In this document: positions 33,177 to 43,093 of the stretch, piece by piece
Position numbering within the stretch: the first letter of the stretch is position 1
How the letters are laid out: the number at the start of each line of letters is the position of its first letter
Assembly: GCF_008642275.1 (NCBI RefSeq)
Contig: NZ_CP029189.1
Coordinates: 7,484,001 to 7,548,000 of the forward strand
Direction: 5' to 3'
Origin: Streptomyces venezuelae
Lineage (GTDB): Bacteria; Actinomycetota; Actinomycetes; Streptomycetales; Streptomycetaceae
DNA length: 64,000 nt
Notes under the pieces: generated by a model
The model's database searches: none
What the model was told of the DNA's origin: nothing
The model's input: only the letters and a program-made list of their open reading frames with translations
Position numbers and translations under genes: made by a program

Positions 33177-36100
33177 GCAAGAACCTGAGAGACGCCGCGG
33201 CGACCGAGACCGAACTGCTGCTGCAGGCCGGCGCCGTCCTCCCGAACGGCACCACCGGCGCCGGAGCCGACGCCGTCGACCTGACCGCCCGCACCTACCG
33301 CCACCCGGGCCTCGACGAGGACCGCGTCGTCGTCCGGCTCGCCGCCGCCGAACTCGGCGCGGCCGAGGACCTCGCCGCAGGCTTCCTCGGACTGCTGCGC
33401 GACGAGGGCGAGCCGCCCGTCGTCGGCCTGAGGCGCCGCCAGGCGCTCGGCTTCCCCGAATGGGTCCTCGTCCACCACCCCGAGGACGGCCACCACGCCC
33501 TCGCCGTCGTCCCCGAACTCGACCGGATCGCCCGCCAGGCCAAGACCAAGCCCAAGGCCGCGCTCGACGCGTGCACCGAGCTGGCCGACCGCCTCGCCGC
33601 CTCCGTGCCGCACTTCCTGCCCCTCTTCCACGAGCAGGCCGCGCGCATCTTCCTCGCCGTCGAGAACACCACCTACGCCGCACAGCTGTTCGGCCGCGCC
33701 CGCACCGCCGAGGCCCAGCACGGCCTGGCCGTCGACGAGGACCGCCTCGACTCCGTCTTCCTCGAATTCGCGCTGGCCGGCGCCCTGCCGGTGAAGGTGC
33801 TCTCCGGCTACGGCAAGGCCCTCGCCGTCCGCGTCAGCCCCGCCGAGGCCTACGAGCGCTTCCGCCGCCTGTGCGTACGGCGCACCGCGGGCGGACTGCC
33901 GCCCTCCGCGCAGGCCGCCGCCGAACTGCGCCGCCTCGCCCGCAGCGCGGGCCTGACCGGCACCGAACCCGAGCAGGACTACCTCGCCGAACTGCTGCCC
34001 CTGCCCGCCACCCTGCGCGCCGCGCTCGGCTGGTGGAAGGCCCACCGGGGCGCCCTCGTCGCGCTCGCCCGCCGCGTCCCCGCCGTACGGGGCACGCTCC
34101 TCGGACTGACCCCGCCCGGCGGCGACGTCGACCTGGTCGACCTGTGGCTGGATGTCCTGGAGGAGTCCGGTGCCACCGCCGGACTCGCCGACGGCACCCT
34201 GCCCGACGGAGAACGCTGCGCCGACGGCACCGCCGGCTGGCTGGAGCGCTACACCACCGCCCGCCGCTCCGGCTGGGGACGACGCCCCAGCAACCCGCTC
34301 CTCCTCGACGTCGTCGAGCGCTGCGCCCCGCAGCTGCGCGCCGAACTCGACCGTCCCGGACGGGAGGCCGGCCTGCAGATCGGCGTCCAGGACGCCGACC
34401 TCCTCGACCTGCTGCTCACCCTCGACGTCCCGGTCGTCACACCCGAGGAACACGAGACGCGGCACCGCCACGACACGCTGAACCTGTCGGACTGGGCCGA
34501 CCGCGAGGAGCGCCGCGACCTGTCCGCGGTCGCCGCCGACGCACGCTTCCGGCCCGCCTTCCGCCGGGCGCTGAACAGCCTGGGCAGCGGCGGCGCCGAC
34601 ATCGTCCGCCACGTCGCCGCCTCGCCCGGCGCGCGCCCGCTGCTGACCGACTGGATGGTCGAGGTCGCCCGCGCCTCCGTCGCCGCCGGCCTGCCCGGCG
34701 TCCCCGACGCCATCGAGCGGCTCACCTGGCTGCCCGCCGAGGCCCTGGTGCTCGCCCCCGAGGAGGTCGCCGCCGCGGCCGCCACCGACCTCGGCGAAAC
34801 CCTCGCCCGCACCCTGCGCGGCGGCCTCTTCGAGGAACTGGCCTGGCCCGCCTGGGAGAGCGCCGTCGCCGAACTGTCCCCCGGAAAGGACCGCAACGGA
34901 CTCACTGTCGTCGAGGCCTGGCCCTACCTGATCGTCGCCAACGCCACCCAGGTCCGCGTCATCGACGCCGACTCCACCGTCCTGACGCACGATCTGCGCG
35001 TGCCCGCGGGCACCCACCACCGCATCGCCTTCCACTACGTCGACGGCGAACTGCTCGTCTTCTGGTCCGACTGGAGCGCCCACCGCGTCGACGCCTACTG
35101 GCACTCCTCGCCCGGCACCGTCTTCACCCTCGACACCAAGCGCAGCTACTGGTCCCTGCGCAGCGACCACCTCTCCGTGCAGCTGCCCGGCGGCGGGCGC
35201 ACCACCGGCGGCGGAGTCGTGCACCGCGGCGACACCCGGCTCCCCGACGAGCGGCCGGTCCTCTCCGACGGCACCTCGTACTGGGTGTGGCAGCGGGGCG
35301 ACGACGAGCAGAACAGCGGCTGGCTCGAATACGACCCGGTCGGCGCCGCCCACGGACGCTTCTCCGTGCCCGCGTTCTTCGCCGACGCCCTGAAGGAGTA
35401 CGGCGGCAAGAGCGCGCGCGGACACTCCGACTGGCTGCTGCCCACGCCCACGGTGGAAGGCTCCGTGCTCGGCGCGCCCGTCGACGGCCTCCTCGGCTGG
35501 CGCACCGCACGCCTCCCCGGCAACGGCTGGGTCGGCACCGACACCGGCGGACGCACCGTCACCGTCCCCGAAGGCGCGGAGATGCCGGTCGCGGCCCTCA
35601 CCTTCCCCGGCGACGACCGCCCGCGCGCCCTCTCGCACCGCTGGCGCGAGCTGTCCCTCAGCGACGCCGAAGGCGTCGTCACCGCCCAGACCCGCAACGA
35701 CCGCCACGACACCCCCTTCAGCACGGGCAGCGTCGACCTCCCGCCGCTCACCCACTGGTACGCCCTGCGCCCGCGCGACCCGCAGGGGTCGGCCGCGCTG
35801 CGCACGGCCGACCGTGAGACCGTCGGCGCCCTGCTGAAGGCCGCCGCGGCCGCCGCGAAGGTCACCGACCTGCCGGACCTGGTGAGCGCGGCCCTGCCGC
35901 AGGTCACCGACCCGAAGCTGATCGGCGGCATCGTCGAGGTCCTGCGGTTCGCCCTCACCCAGCAGAAGGCCCTGGACGGGATCTCGGCCCGGCTCGACGC
36001 CGACGCCGCCGCCGAGGAGGACCGCGAACGCGGCCCCGCCGACGAGCTGCTCGGCGCCGCACTCAACGGCCTGCTCGACCACGCCCATTACCGCTACAAC

Positions 36101-38089
36101 GGCGACACCGACGGCACGCACCGCACCCTGGACCTCCTCGACGCGGCCCGCACCGAGACCGGCGCGGCCGGGGTACCCGGGCTGCTCCATTTCGACACGC
36201 CCGCCCTGCCGTACTACACCCTGACCTGGACACCGCTGTTCGACCAGCCCGCGGCCGCCGCCTACCGGGCCGTCACCGCGACGACCACCGACGAACAACG
36301 ACAGGCCCTCCTCACCCTGCTCGGCCAGGTGGACACCCTCGGCATGGCCTCCGCCCAGGGGTCGGCCGGCAGCTGGCGCCAGGTCGAGGTCCACCTCGAC
36401 CGGGCCCACCTCGCCGGACCCGACGGCGTCGACCGCAACCTCTACCACCGCAGCCTGCTCCCGCTCGGCGGCGGAGCCGTCCTCGCCGTCACCGAGTACG
36501 GCACCTCCGTGCCCGACGGCCACGAGTTCGTCGCCCTCCTGCACGACCCCACCGGGAGCTTCACCGTCCCCGGCCCGTACACCGTGCGCCGCGCGGCGCC
36601 CCTCGGCGACCCCGACCGGGACGCCGGCTGGCTCACCGCCTTCCTCGGCGCCGCCGCCGAGCACGGACCGGTGCCCTTCCGCCCGGAGGCCGCCGAGGAG
36701 TTCTCCCGGCTCACCGGGGTCTCCGGCGCCCTCGCCCGCCTGGTCGTCGCCGGGCTCCCGCACATCGACAGCTACGACCGCAATTTCCTGCCCGCGGAGG
36801 TGCGCACCGCCCTCGGCGTCAAGGCCACCGACGCCGCCTACGCCCGCGACGAACTCAAGGCCCTCGGCGCGGAACTGCGCCGCGCCCTGGTCGCCGCCCT
36901 GCTGCCCGCCGATCCGGCGGACCTGTGGAGCGAAGGCCCCGACGTGGCGGCCGCCGCCGAGCTGTGGAACCGGCGCGTGGGCCGGCGCACCCCCGTACCC
37001 GACTGGCTGGCCACCGAGGCGGCGCGCGCCGTCCGCGGCGGATGGCCCGCACACCGCGTCCTGGCCGCGCTCCTCGACCCGGCCGCCTCGCGCGAGCTCT
37101 CCGTCGACGTGCCGTGGACCGTCAAGGGCGACCACGTGGAGCCCGCCGTGGCCGTCACCGACCCCTTCACGGCGCAGGTCCTCACCGGAACCCTGGCCAT
37201 GAGCGCATGGCTGGCCCACCGGCTGCCCGCCGGGGACCCGGTGCGGGCGGTCCTGCCGCCCGCGCTGAGCGCCGTACGGCAGCGGCTCGCCTCGCCCGAA
37301 CTGCTCCTGGAGATCGCCCACTACACCAGCCTGCCGAACTTCCGGAAGGTCGCCGGCACCCCCACCGAGACCGGCGAGGGCTACGAGCGCTACGGCGCGG
37401 TCGTCATGGCCACCCACGACGACCAGCCCAAGCCCGCGGTGCGCACGGCGCTGCTGGACTCCACCGGATCCGACCCGTACCTGCCCGCGCTGCGCGGCGA
37501 CGACCAGCAGCCCTCCGTGGCCGAGACCGCCCTGCGGACCGCCCACGACCCGCGCTTCGCCGCACTCCTCGCCGACCCGGGCGCGCCCGCGGCCGGCGAG
37601 AGGGACGCGGCCGGCACGTGGTGGCCGCAGGACCCGAGCCGTTCCGTTCCCGGCCTGGTGGAGGAGGTCGGCACCGAGCACGGACTGGGAGCCGACGCGG
37701 CCACCCTCTACCTGGCACTGCTCGCCATGCCCGACCCCACCGACCGCAACACCGCCCGGTGGACCGGCTGGAAGCCGGCCCGGCTCAAGGCCGCCCGCGC
37801 CGAACTGGCCGCCACCGACCTGGTGGTGTCGGCCGAGCGCAGCCGCGCCGGGCGCTCGCTGTTCCTGCCCGGCGGGTGGGCCGACATGGCCGCCCCGGCC
37901 CTGCCGGTGGAGCAGTGGAAGCTGCCGATGTACGGCCTCACCCCCGGCGGCCGCCCCTTCCTGGGCGTACTGGCACCGTCCGAACCGGCCGCCGAGCTCT
38001 ACCGCCGGGCCTGGCAGCGGGTCCGCGAGGGCGACGTCCCGCGTTTCGAGGAGCTCAAGGTGAAGCGCACCCGCGCCCGCCGCCGCTGA
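33173..38089 (+). CDS. Giant 1638-residue operon partner, unknown function
   Basis: A single uninterrupted 1638-residue frame, translationally coupled to the DUF4132 gene. No signal peptide or membrane helix. Roughly residues 1-580 are helical and HEAT/ARM-like; about 590-850 is beta-rich with propeller-like strands (YLIVANATQVRVIDADST, HYVDGELLVFWSDWSAHRV, GTSYWVWQRGDDEQNSGW); the rest is again helical, ending in a very basic tail (KVKRTRARRR). Homologues in Streptomyces are, as I recall, often annotated only as DNA-binding protein. Position matches the rest of a YehI-like polypeptide, so genes 32310 and 33173 may together equal one E. coli-type protein. It probably serves as a scaffold or substrate adaptor for the ATPase. 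Confidence 0.85.
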   Translation: MSKNLRDAAATETELLLQAGAVLPNGTTGAGADAVDLTARTYRHPGLDEDRVVVRLAAAELGAAEDLAAGFLGLLRDEGEPPVVGLRRRQALGFPEWVLVHHPEDGHHALAVVPELDRIARQAKTKPKAALDACTELADRLAASVPHFLPLFHEQAARIFLAVENTTYAAQLFGRARTAEAQHGLAVDEDRLDSVFLEFALAGALPVKVLSGYGKALAVRVSPAEAYERFRRLCVRRTAGGLPPSAQAAAELRRLARSAGLTGTEPEQDYLAELLPLPATLRAALGWWKAHRGALVALARRVPAVRGTLLGLTPPGGDVDLVDLWLDVLEESGATAGLADGTLPDGERCADGTAGWLERYTTARRSGWGRRPSNPLLLDVVERCAPQLRAELDRPGREAGLQIGVQDADLLDLLLTLDVPVVTPEEHETRHRHDTLNLSDWADREERRDLSAVAADARFRPAFRRALNSLGSGGADIVRHVAASPGARPLLTDWMVEVARASVAAGLPGVPDAIERLTWLPAEALVLAPEEVAAAAATDLGETLARTLRGGLFEELAWPAWESAVAELSPGKDRNGLTVVEAWPYLIVANATQVRVIDADSTVLTHDLRVPAGTHHRIAFHYVDGELLVFWSDWSAHRVDAYWHSSPGTVFTLDTKRSYWSLRSDHLSVQLPGGGRTTGGGVVHRGDTRLPDERPVLSDGTSYWVWQRGDDEQNSGWLEYDPVGAAHGRFSVPAFFADALKEYGGKSARGHSDWLLPTPTVEGSVLGAPVDGLLGWRTARLPGNGWVGTDTGGRTVTVPEGAEMPVAALTFPGDDRPRALSHRWRELSLSDAEGVVTAQTRNDRHDTPFSTGSVDLPPLTHWYALRPRDPQGSAALRTADRETVGALLKAAAAAAKVTDLPDLVSAALPQVTDPKLIGGIVEVLRFALTQQKALDGISARLDADAAAEEDRERGPADELLGAALNGLLDHAHYRYNGDTDGTHRTLDLLDAARTETGAAGVPGLLHFDTPALPYYTLTWTPLFDQPAAAAYRAVTATTTDEQRQALLTLLGQVDTLGMASAQGSAGSWRQVEVHLDRAHLAGPDGVDRNLYHRSLLPLGGGAVLAVTEYGTSVPDGHEFVALLHDPTGSFTVPGPYTVRRAAPLGDPDRDAGWLTAFLGAAAEHGPVPFRPEAAEEFSRLTGVSGALARLVVAGLPHIDSYDRNFLPAEVRTALGVKATDAAYARDELKALGAELRRALVAALLPADPADLWSEGPDVAAAAELWNRRVGRRTPVPDWLATEAARAVRGGWPAHRVLAALLDPAASRELSVDVPWTVKGDHVEPAVAVTDPFTAQVLTGTLAMSAWLAHRLPAGDPVRAVLPPALSAVRQRLASPELLLEIAHYTSLPNFRKVAGTPTETGEGYERYGAVVMATHDDQPKPAVRTALLDSTGSDPYLPALRGDDQQPSVAETALRTAHDPRFAALLADPGAPAAGERDAAGTWWPQDPSRSVPGLVEEVGTEHGLGADAATLYLALLAMPDPTDRNTARWTGWKPARLKAARAELAATDLVVSAERSRAGRSLFLPGGWADMAAPALPVEQWKLPMYGLTPGGRPFLGVLAPSEPAAELYRRAWQRVREGDVPRFEELKVKRTRARRR

Positions 38090-38095
38090 CCGGCC

Positions 38096-38156
38096 GTCCC
38101 GGGCCGCCCGGGACACCCCTACGGCGCGGCGTACCTGCCCGCAGGTGCGCCGCGCC
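38096..38156 (+). terminator. Tandem hairpins between the giant gene and the MoxR gene
   Basis: Hairpin 1: GTCCCGGGC (38096-38104) and GCCCGGGAC (38106-38114). Hairpin 2: GGCGCGGCG (38123-38131) and CGCCGCGCC (38148-38156) with an inner CCTGC/GCAGG stem. They occupy most of the only sizeable gap (103 nt) in the operon and may cause partial termination or protect an mRNA 3' end, adjusting ATPase dose relative to the scaffold. Confidence 0.5.
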
Positions 38157-38192
38157 CCGCACCGACTCCCACCACACACGCCAGAGGACCCG

Positions 38193-39356
38193 ATGACCGT
38201 CACCGTCACCGAAGAATCCGCCCCCGCCGCCCGGCAGGTGCTGCCCGCCGAGGAGCGGTACGCCGCCGAGCTCTCCTTCCTCGCCGCGCAGGACCCCGGC
38301 CCCCGCCCGCCCGGCTGGTCTCTGACCCCGCGCGCCGTCGTCACCTTCGTCTGCGGCAGCGACGGAACCGAACTGGCCCTGCCGAAGCGCCGCGCCGGCC
38401 TCCCGGCCAAGCTCGCCATCGCCCCCAAGTTCGTCGGCGAACGCGCCCTGGTGGAGCGCTGCGTCGTCACCCTCGCCGGGGAGCGCGGCCTCCTCCTCAC
38501 GGGCGAGCCCGGTACCGCCAAGTCGATGCTGTCCGAGCTGCTGGCCGCCGCCGTCAGCGGCACCAGCGCACTCACCGTCCAGGGCACCGCGGGCACGACC
38601 GAGGACGCCTTCCGCTACGGCTGGAACTACGCGCTCCTGCTCGCGCAGGGCCCCACCCCCGACGCACTGGTCGACTCCCCGGTGCTCTCGGCCATGCGCA
38701 CCGGGCGCGTGGTCCGGGTGGAGGAGATCACCCGCTGCCTGCCCGAGGTCCAGGACGCGCTCGTGTCGATCCTGTCGGACCGGCGGGTCAGCGTGCCCGA
38801 ACTGACCGCCACCGAGGACGCGGTGGTCTCCGCGGCCCCCGGCTTCACCGTCATCGCCACCGCCAACCTGCGCGACCGCGGTGTCTCCGAGATGTCCGCC
38901 GCCCTCAAGCGGCGCTTCAACTTCGAGACCGTCGGCCCGATCGCCGACGCCGATGCCGAGGCCACCCTGATCCGCCGCCAGGCGGTGGCCGCGGTCCAGC
39001 GGGCGGGCGCCGCCTTCGGGGTCGACGACGCCGTGCTCGACGCGCTCGTCACCGTCTTCCGTGACCTGCGCTCCGGCCGCTCCGCCGAGGGCTGGGACGT
39101 GGAGCGCCCCGGCACGGTCATGTCCACCGCCGAAGCCGTCCAGGTGGCGGCCTCGCTGGGGGTGGCCGCCGCCTACCTGCCGGGCGGGGACGTGCTGGAC
39201 CTGCTGCCCGGGCACCTGCTGGGCGTCGTGCGCAAGGACGACCCCGCCGACCACGGCCGGCTCCTCGGCTACTGGGACGGGCCGGTCCGGCGCCGCGCCG
39301 AGGACGGTTCGCCCATGTGGCGCCGCCTCTGGGACCTGCGCGGGAGCCTGCGTTGA
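38193..39356 (+). CDS. MoxR-like AAA+ ATPase (YehL-like)
   Basis: A 387-residue AAA+ protein. Walker A is GEPGTAKS (104-111), Walker B VVRVEEIT (E177/E178), sensor 1 ATANLRDRG, and the arginine-finger region ALKRRFNFE; a lid domain follows. It matches the MoxR/RavA clade that works with vWA proteins to remodel or metallate targets. SD is AGAGGA. The next gene starts at a TTG overlapping this stop, and that gene carries the vWA domain expected as its partner. Confidence 0.92.
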   Translation: MTVTVTEESAPAARQVLPAEERYAAELSFLAAQDPGPRPPGWSLTPRAVVTFVCGSDGTELALPKRRAGLPAKLAIAPKFVGERALVERCVVTLAGERGLLLTGEPGTAKSMLSELLAAAVSGTSALTVQGTAGTTEDAFRYGWNYALLLAQGPTPDALVDSPVLSAMRTGRVVRVEEITRCLPEVQDALVSILSDRRVSVPELTATEDAVVSAAPGFTVIATANLRDRGVSEMSAALKRRFNFETVGPIADADAEATLIRRQAVAAVQRAGAAFGVDDAVLDALVTVFRDLRSGRSAEGWDVERPGTVMSTAEAVQVAASLGVAAAYLPGGDVLDLLPGHLLGVVRKDDPADHGRLLGYWDGPVRRRAEDGSPMWRRLWDLRGSLR

Positions 39357-42300
39357 CGCACACCGACCCGCGCGCCGCGGTCGACGCCCTCGCCGCGGCC
39401 CGTGAGCCGTACCTCATCGGGGTGCGCCACCACAGCCCCGCGCTGGCCGCGGTGGTTCCGGCCCTGCTGGACGCCTCGGGCGCCGATGTGGTCTGCGTCG
39501 AGCTCCCGGCGGAGTTCCAGCCCTGGCTGGACCACCTCGCCGACCCGGAGACCGTCGCCCCGGTCGCCCTCGCGGGCACGGGGGAGGACGGCCGCCTGGC
39601 GTTCTACCCGTTCGCGGACTTCTCCCCGGAACTGGCCGCGATCCGCTGGGCCCGGGCGGCCGGCGCGGCCGTCGTCTGCTGCGACCTCCCGCTGTCGGAC
39701 CGCGGCTGGACCGCCCGCAACGATCTGCCGCCGCCCCGGGAGGCCGCCCCGGACCGGGGCACGGACCCGGCCGGTGAACCGGCCGCCGGGCCGACGTCCG
39801 GCGGAACCGGGTCGTTCGCGGACGCCCTCACCGCCGCCGGTACGGGCCGCAAGGGCGACGACCTGTGGGACCGTGCCGTCGAGGTCCTCGCACCGGGTTG
39901 CTCCCCGGAAGCCGTACGGCGTGCGGCGCTCGGCGTCGGCTGGGCGCTGCGCGCGGACACGGATGCCGTTGCGGCGTCGGACCTGGCCCGCGAGGCGCAC
40001 ATGCGGAGCGTGATCGCGGGTGCGGCTGCCGGAGGCCATCGCGTGGCCGCGGTGATCGGGGCGTTCCACGCCCCGGTCCTCCCGGCCCGGCCCGCCCACG
40101 CCGCGGGCGACACGACCGGCTCCGACCTCGGCTCCGAGCACACTTCCGGCGTCGACGCCGCACCCGGGCCCGGCTTCGCCCGGGGTTCGGGCAGAGCCGG
40201 CGGCGCCCACGTCGAGGCAGTCCCGGTCCGCGGGCCGGAGCCGGTCGTTCCGCCGGTCGTTCCCGGCCCCCGGTCCGGCGGAGCGGCTGGTTCCGGGGCG
40301 GCCTCCGCGGACGCGGCTCCGGCTCCGGCCGTCACGTCCTTCGTGCCGTACTCCTTCGACCTGCTCGACTCCCGCTCCGGGTATCCCGCCGGGATCCGGG
40401 ACCCCCGCTGGCAGCAGGCCGTCCTCGAAGCCGGCGGTGACCCCGACCGGGTCCGCGAGGCCGCCTCCGTCGCCGTCACCGGGCTCTGCCGCGAGCTGCG
40501 CCGCGCCGGGCACACCGCCGGCACCGGCGAGGCCGCCGAGACCCTGCGGCTCGCCTGCGACCTCGCCACCCTGCGCGCGCTGCCCGCGCCCGGCCGCGGC
40601 GAGCTACTCGAAGCCGTCACCACCGTCCTCGGCCAGGGCGAACCGCTCGGCCGCGGCCGGGCGCTGGCCCGTGCCCTCGAAGCCGTGCTCGTCGGCACCG
40701 CGCGCGGCCGGATCACCCCGCACGCCCCGCGCTCCGGCCTCGGCCCCTCGGTCGAGGCCGAACTCGCCGCGCTGCGGCTGCCGTCCCCGCAGGACCCGGC
40801 GCCCCGCGAGATCCGCCTCGATCCGCTCCGCTCCGCCCTCGACGGCCGCCGCGAGGTCCTGCTGCAGCGGCTCCTGGTGTGCGGCGCCTCCTACGGGGAG
40901 CCCCTCACCGTCGCCGCCACCGGCGACGGCACCGCCCTCGGCACCAAGTGGCGGCTGTCCTGGACACCTTCCGTCCCGGCCCGGCTGGATCTCGCCGGGG
41001 TGCGCGGAGTCACCGCCGCCCAGGCGGCCGCGGGCACGCTGCGGGACACCGCCCGCCGCGCCGCCGCCGACGGCGGGCCGACCCCGGCGCAGATCCTCGC
41101 CGGGCTGGCCGCGGCCGCCCGGTGCGATCTGCCCGAGCTGGTCGACGTACGCCTCCACGAGGCGGCCACCGCCCTGCCGCAGACCGCCACCCTGCCCGAA
41201 CTCCTCGACGCCCTCGACCTCCTGGAGGCCCTGCACCGCGGTCACCTGCCCGGTACCTCCGACGCGTCCCGGGCCGCCTCAGCCGACCTCGCCGGGGACC
41301 TCCTCGAAGCGGCCGTGCGCTGCCTGCCCGGCCTCGCCGGGAGCGAGGACCCCGCCGACGCGGCTGCCCTGGTGGCCCTCGCCGACCGGGCCGCCGCCCA
41401 TCACCTGGGCCTGCGCACGGACGACGCCCTCGCCGGCCTGGCCGCCACCGCGTCGCCGATGATGCAGGGTGCGGCCCTGGCCGTACGGGTCCTGCTCGAC
41501 CTCGACGCGGCCGCCGAGCTCGGCGACCGCGCCGCCGGATGGATCGACAGCGCGGGCACCGCGGACAGCCGGCGTGCCCTGACCCGGCGACTCGGCGGCC
41601 TCCTCACGGCCGCCGGGCCCCTGCTGCAGTCCTCCCCGGCCGCCCTCACTCCGCTCCTCGACCGTGTCGAGCACCTCGCCGACCAGGACTTCCTCGACCG
41701 GCTCCCGGCTCTGCGCGGCGGCTTCGACGCCCTGTCGCCCGCCGCCCGGGACCGGCTGCTCGACACCGTCGCCGAGCGGCTCGGCGACCGGATCGACCTC
41801 GCGCTCGACGCGTCACCCGCCCTGCTCGCCCTCTGGGCGGCGGCCGACGCGGCCGGACTCGCCGCCCTCAAGGCCCTCCCGCTGCCCGGGACCCAGGAGC
41901 CGGCACCGGTTGCGGCCACCGGGGCGGCGGAGTCCCCGCGCGCACAGGCCCCCCGGGCCGACGGCCAGAGGCTCGCCCCCGCCGACCGCTGGCGGCTGCT
42001 GCTCGGCCGCGAGCGGGACCGGCTTCCCGCCGGCGCCCGGCGCTACGCCCACGCGCTCGACGAGCTGTACGGAGCGGGGCGCGGCGAGGGCGCCTCCGGC
42101 CTCGGCCCCGGCCAGGGCCCCGGCCAGAGCGGTGGCCAGGAGGCCTCCTTCCCCACCGCCCGGGAGTGGTCGCAGGAGCTGGAGGCGCTGTTCGGCGCCG
42201 ACGTACGGGAGGAGGTGCTGGCGGGAGCGGCCGAAGCGGGCCGCACCGACGTCCTCACCCAGCTCGATCCCGCGGCCGTGCGGCCCTCGGTGGAACTGCT

Positions 42301-43093
42301 GAGCTCCGTACTGTCCCTCGCGGGCGGTATGCCGGAGGCCCAGCTCGCCCGGCTCCGGCCCCTGGTGCGCCGGCTCGTCGACGAACTCGCCAAGGAGCTC
42401 GCCACCCGGCTGCGCCCGGCCCTCTCCGGGCTGGCCACGCCGCGCCCCACCCGTCGGCCCGGCGGCAAGCTCGACCTGGCCCGCACCCTGCGCGCCAACC
42501 TCGCGCACACCCGGCGCCGGGCGGACGGCACCGTGGTCGTGGTCCCGGAGCGGCCCGTCTTCAGTACCCGGGCGAGCCGCGAGGCCGACTGGCGGCTGAT
42601 CCTGGTCGTCGACGTCTCCGGCTCCATGGAGGCCTCGGTCATCTGGTCGGCGCTGACCGCGGCCGTGCTCGGAGGCGTACCGACCCTGTCCACGCACTTC
42701 CTCGCCTTCTCCACCCAGGTCGTTGACCTCACCGACCGCGTCGAGGATCCGCTCTCCCTGCTGCTGGAGGTCCGGGTCGGCGGCGGCACGCACATCGCCG
42801 CCGGTCTCGCGCACGCCCGGTCCCTGATCACCGTCCCGAGCCGCACCCTCGTCGTCGTGGTCAGCGACTTCGAGGAGGGCGCGCCCATCGGCGGGCTCCT
42901 CGGCGAGGTGCGCGCGCTGGCCGCCTCGGGCGCCCACCTGCTGGGCTGCGCCGCGCTCGACGACGGGGGGACGCCCCGGTACTCGGTCCCGGTCGCGCGG
43001 CAGCTCGTGGCGGCCGGCATGCCCGTGGCCGCCCTCAGTCCCCTCGCCCTCGCCCGCTGGGTGGGCGACCGCCTCCGAGGAGAGTCCCGTTGA
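39353..43093 (+). CDS. DUF5682-VWA fusion protein (YehM+YehP-like)
   Basis: A 1246-residue protein from TTG 39353, which overlaps the MoxR stop (TTGA) and has GGGAG 6 nt upstream. N-terminal residues 15-700 are DUF5682: the hallmark PYLIGVRHHSPALAAVVPAL is near residue 18, plus VPYSFDLLDSRSGYPAGI after a low-complexity insert (about 130-320). A helical middle leads to a C-terminal vWA domain (about 1080-1246) with MIDAS D1087-x-S-x-S (VVDVSGSME), GGGTHIAAGL and VVVSDFEEG. In E. coli these are separate genes (yehM, yehP). The fusion is strong evidence that they act together and with the MoxR ATPase. Confidence 0.9.
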   Translation: MTHTDPRAAVDALAAAREPYLIGVRHHSPALAAVVPALLDASGADVVCVELPAEFQPWLDHLADPETVAPVALAGTGEDGRLAFYPFADFSPELAAIRWARAAGAAVVCCDLPLSDRGWTARNDLPPPREAAPDRGTDPAGEPAAGPTSGGTGSFADALTAAGTGRKGDDLWDRAVEVLAPGCSPEAVRRAALGVGWALRADTDAVAASDLAREAHMRSVIAGAAAGGHRVAAVIGAFHAPVLPARPAHAAGDTTGSDLGSEHTSGVDAAPGPGFARGSGRAGGAHVEAVPVRGPEPVVPPVVPGPRSGGAAGSGAASADAAPAPAVTSFVPYSFDLLDSRSGYPAGIRDPRWQQAVLEAGGDPDRVREAASVAVTGLCRELRRAGHTAGTGEAAETLRLACDLATLRALPAPGRGELLEAVTTVLGQGEPLGRGRALARALEAVLVGTARGRITPHAPRSGLGPSVEAELAALRLPSPQDPAPREIRLDPLRSALDGRREVLLQRLLVCGASYGEPLTVAATGDGTALGTKWRLSWTPSVPARLDLAGVRGVTAAQAAAGTLRDTARRAAADGGPTPAQILAGLAAAARCDLPELVDVRLHEAATALPQTATLPELLDALDLLEALHRGHLPGTSDASRAASADLAGDLLEAAVRCLPGLAGSEDPADAAALVALADRAAAHHLGLRTDDALAGLAATASPMMQGAALAVRVLLDLDAAAELGDRAAGWIDSAGTADSRRALTRRLGGLLTAAGPLLQSSPAALTPLLDRVEHLADQDFLDRLPALRGGFDALSPAARDRLLDTVAERLGDRIDLALDASPALLALWAAADAAGLAALKALPLPGTQEPAPVAATGAAESPRAQAPRADGQRLAPADRWRLLLGRERDRLPAGARRYAHALDELYGAGRGEGASGLGPGQGPGQSGGQEASFPTAREWSQELEALFGADVREEVLAGAAEAGRTDVLTQLDPAAVRPSVELLSSVLSLAGGMPEAQLARLRPLVRRLVDELAKELATRLRPALSGLATPRPTRRPGGKLDLARTLRANLAHTRRRADGTVVVVPERPVFSTRASREADWRLILVVDVSGSMEASVIWSALTAAVLGGVPTLSTHFLAFSTQVVDLTDRVEDPLSLLLEVRVGGGTHIAAGLAHARSLITVPSRTLVVVVSDFEEGAPIGGLLGEVRALAASGAHLLGCAALDDGGTPRYSVPVARQLVAAGMPVAALSPLALARWVGDRLRGESR

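Noticed and set aside
33017..38596. A minus-strand frame of over 1800 codons opposite the giant operon gene
   Set aside because: Same antisense artefact: Gly/Val/Gln-rich translation with no domain, while the plus strand has an SD, start overlap and operon context.
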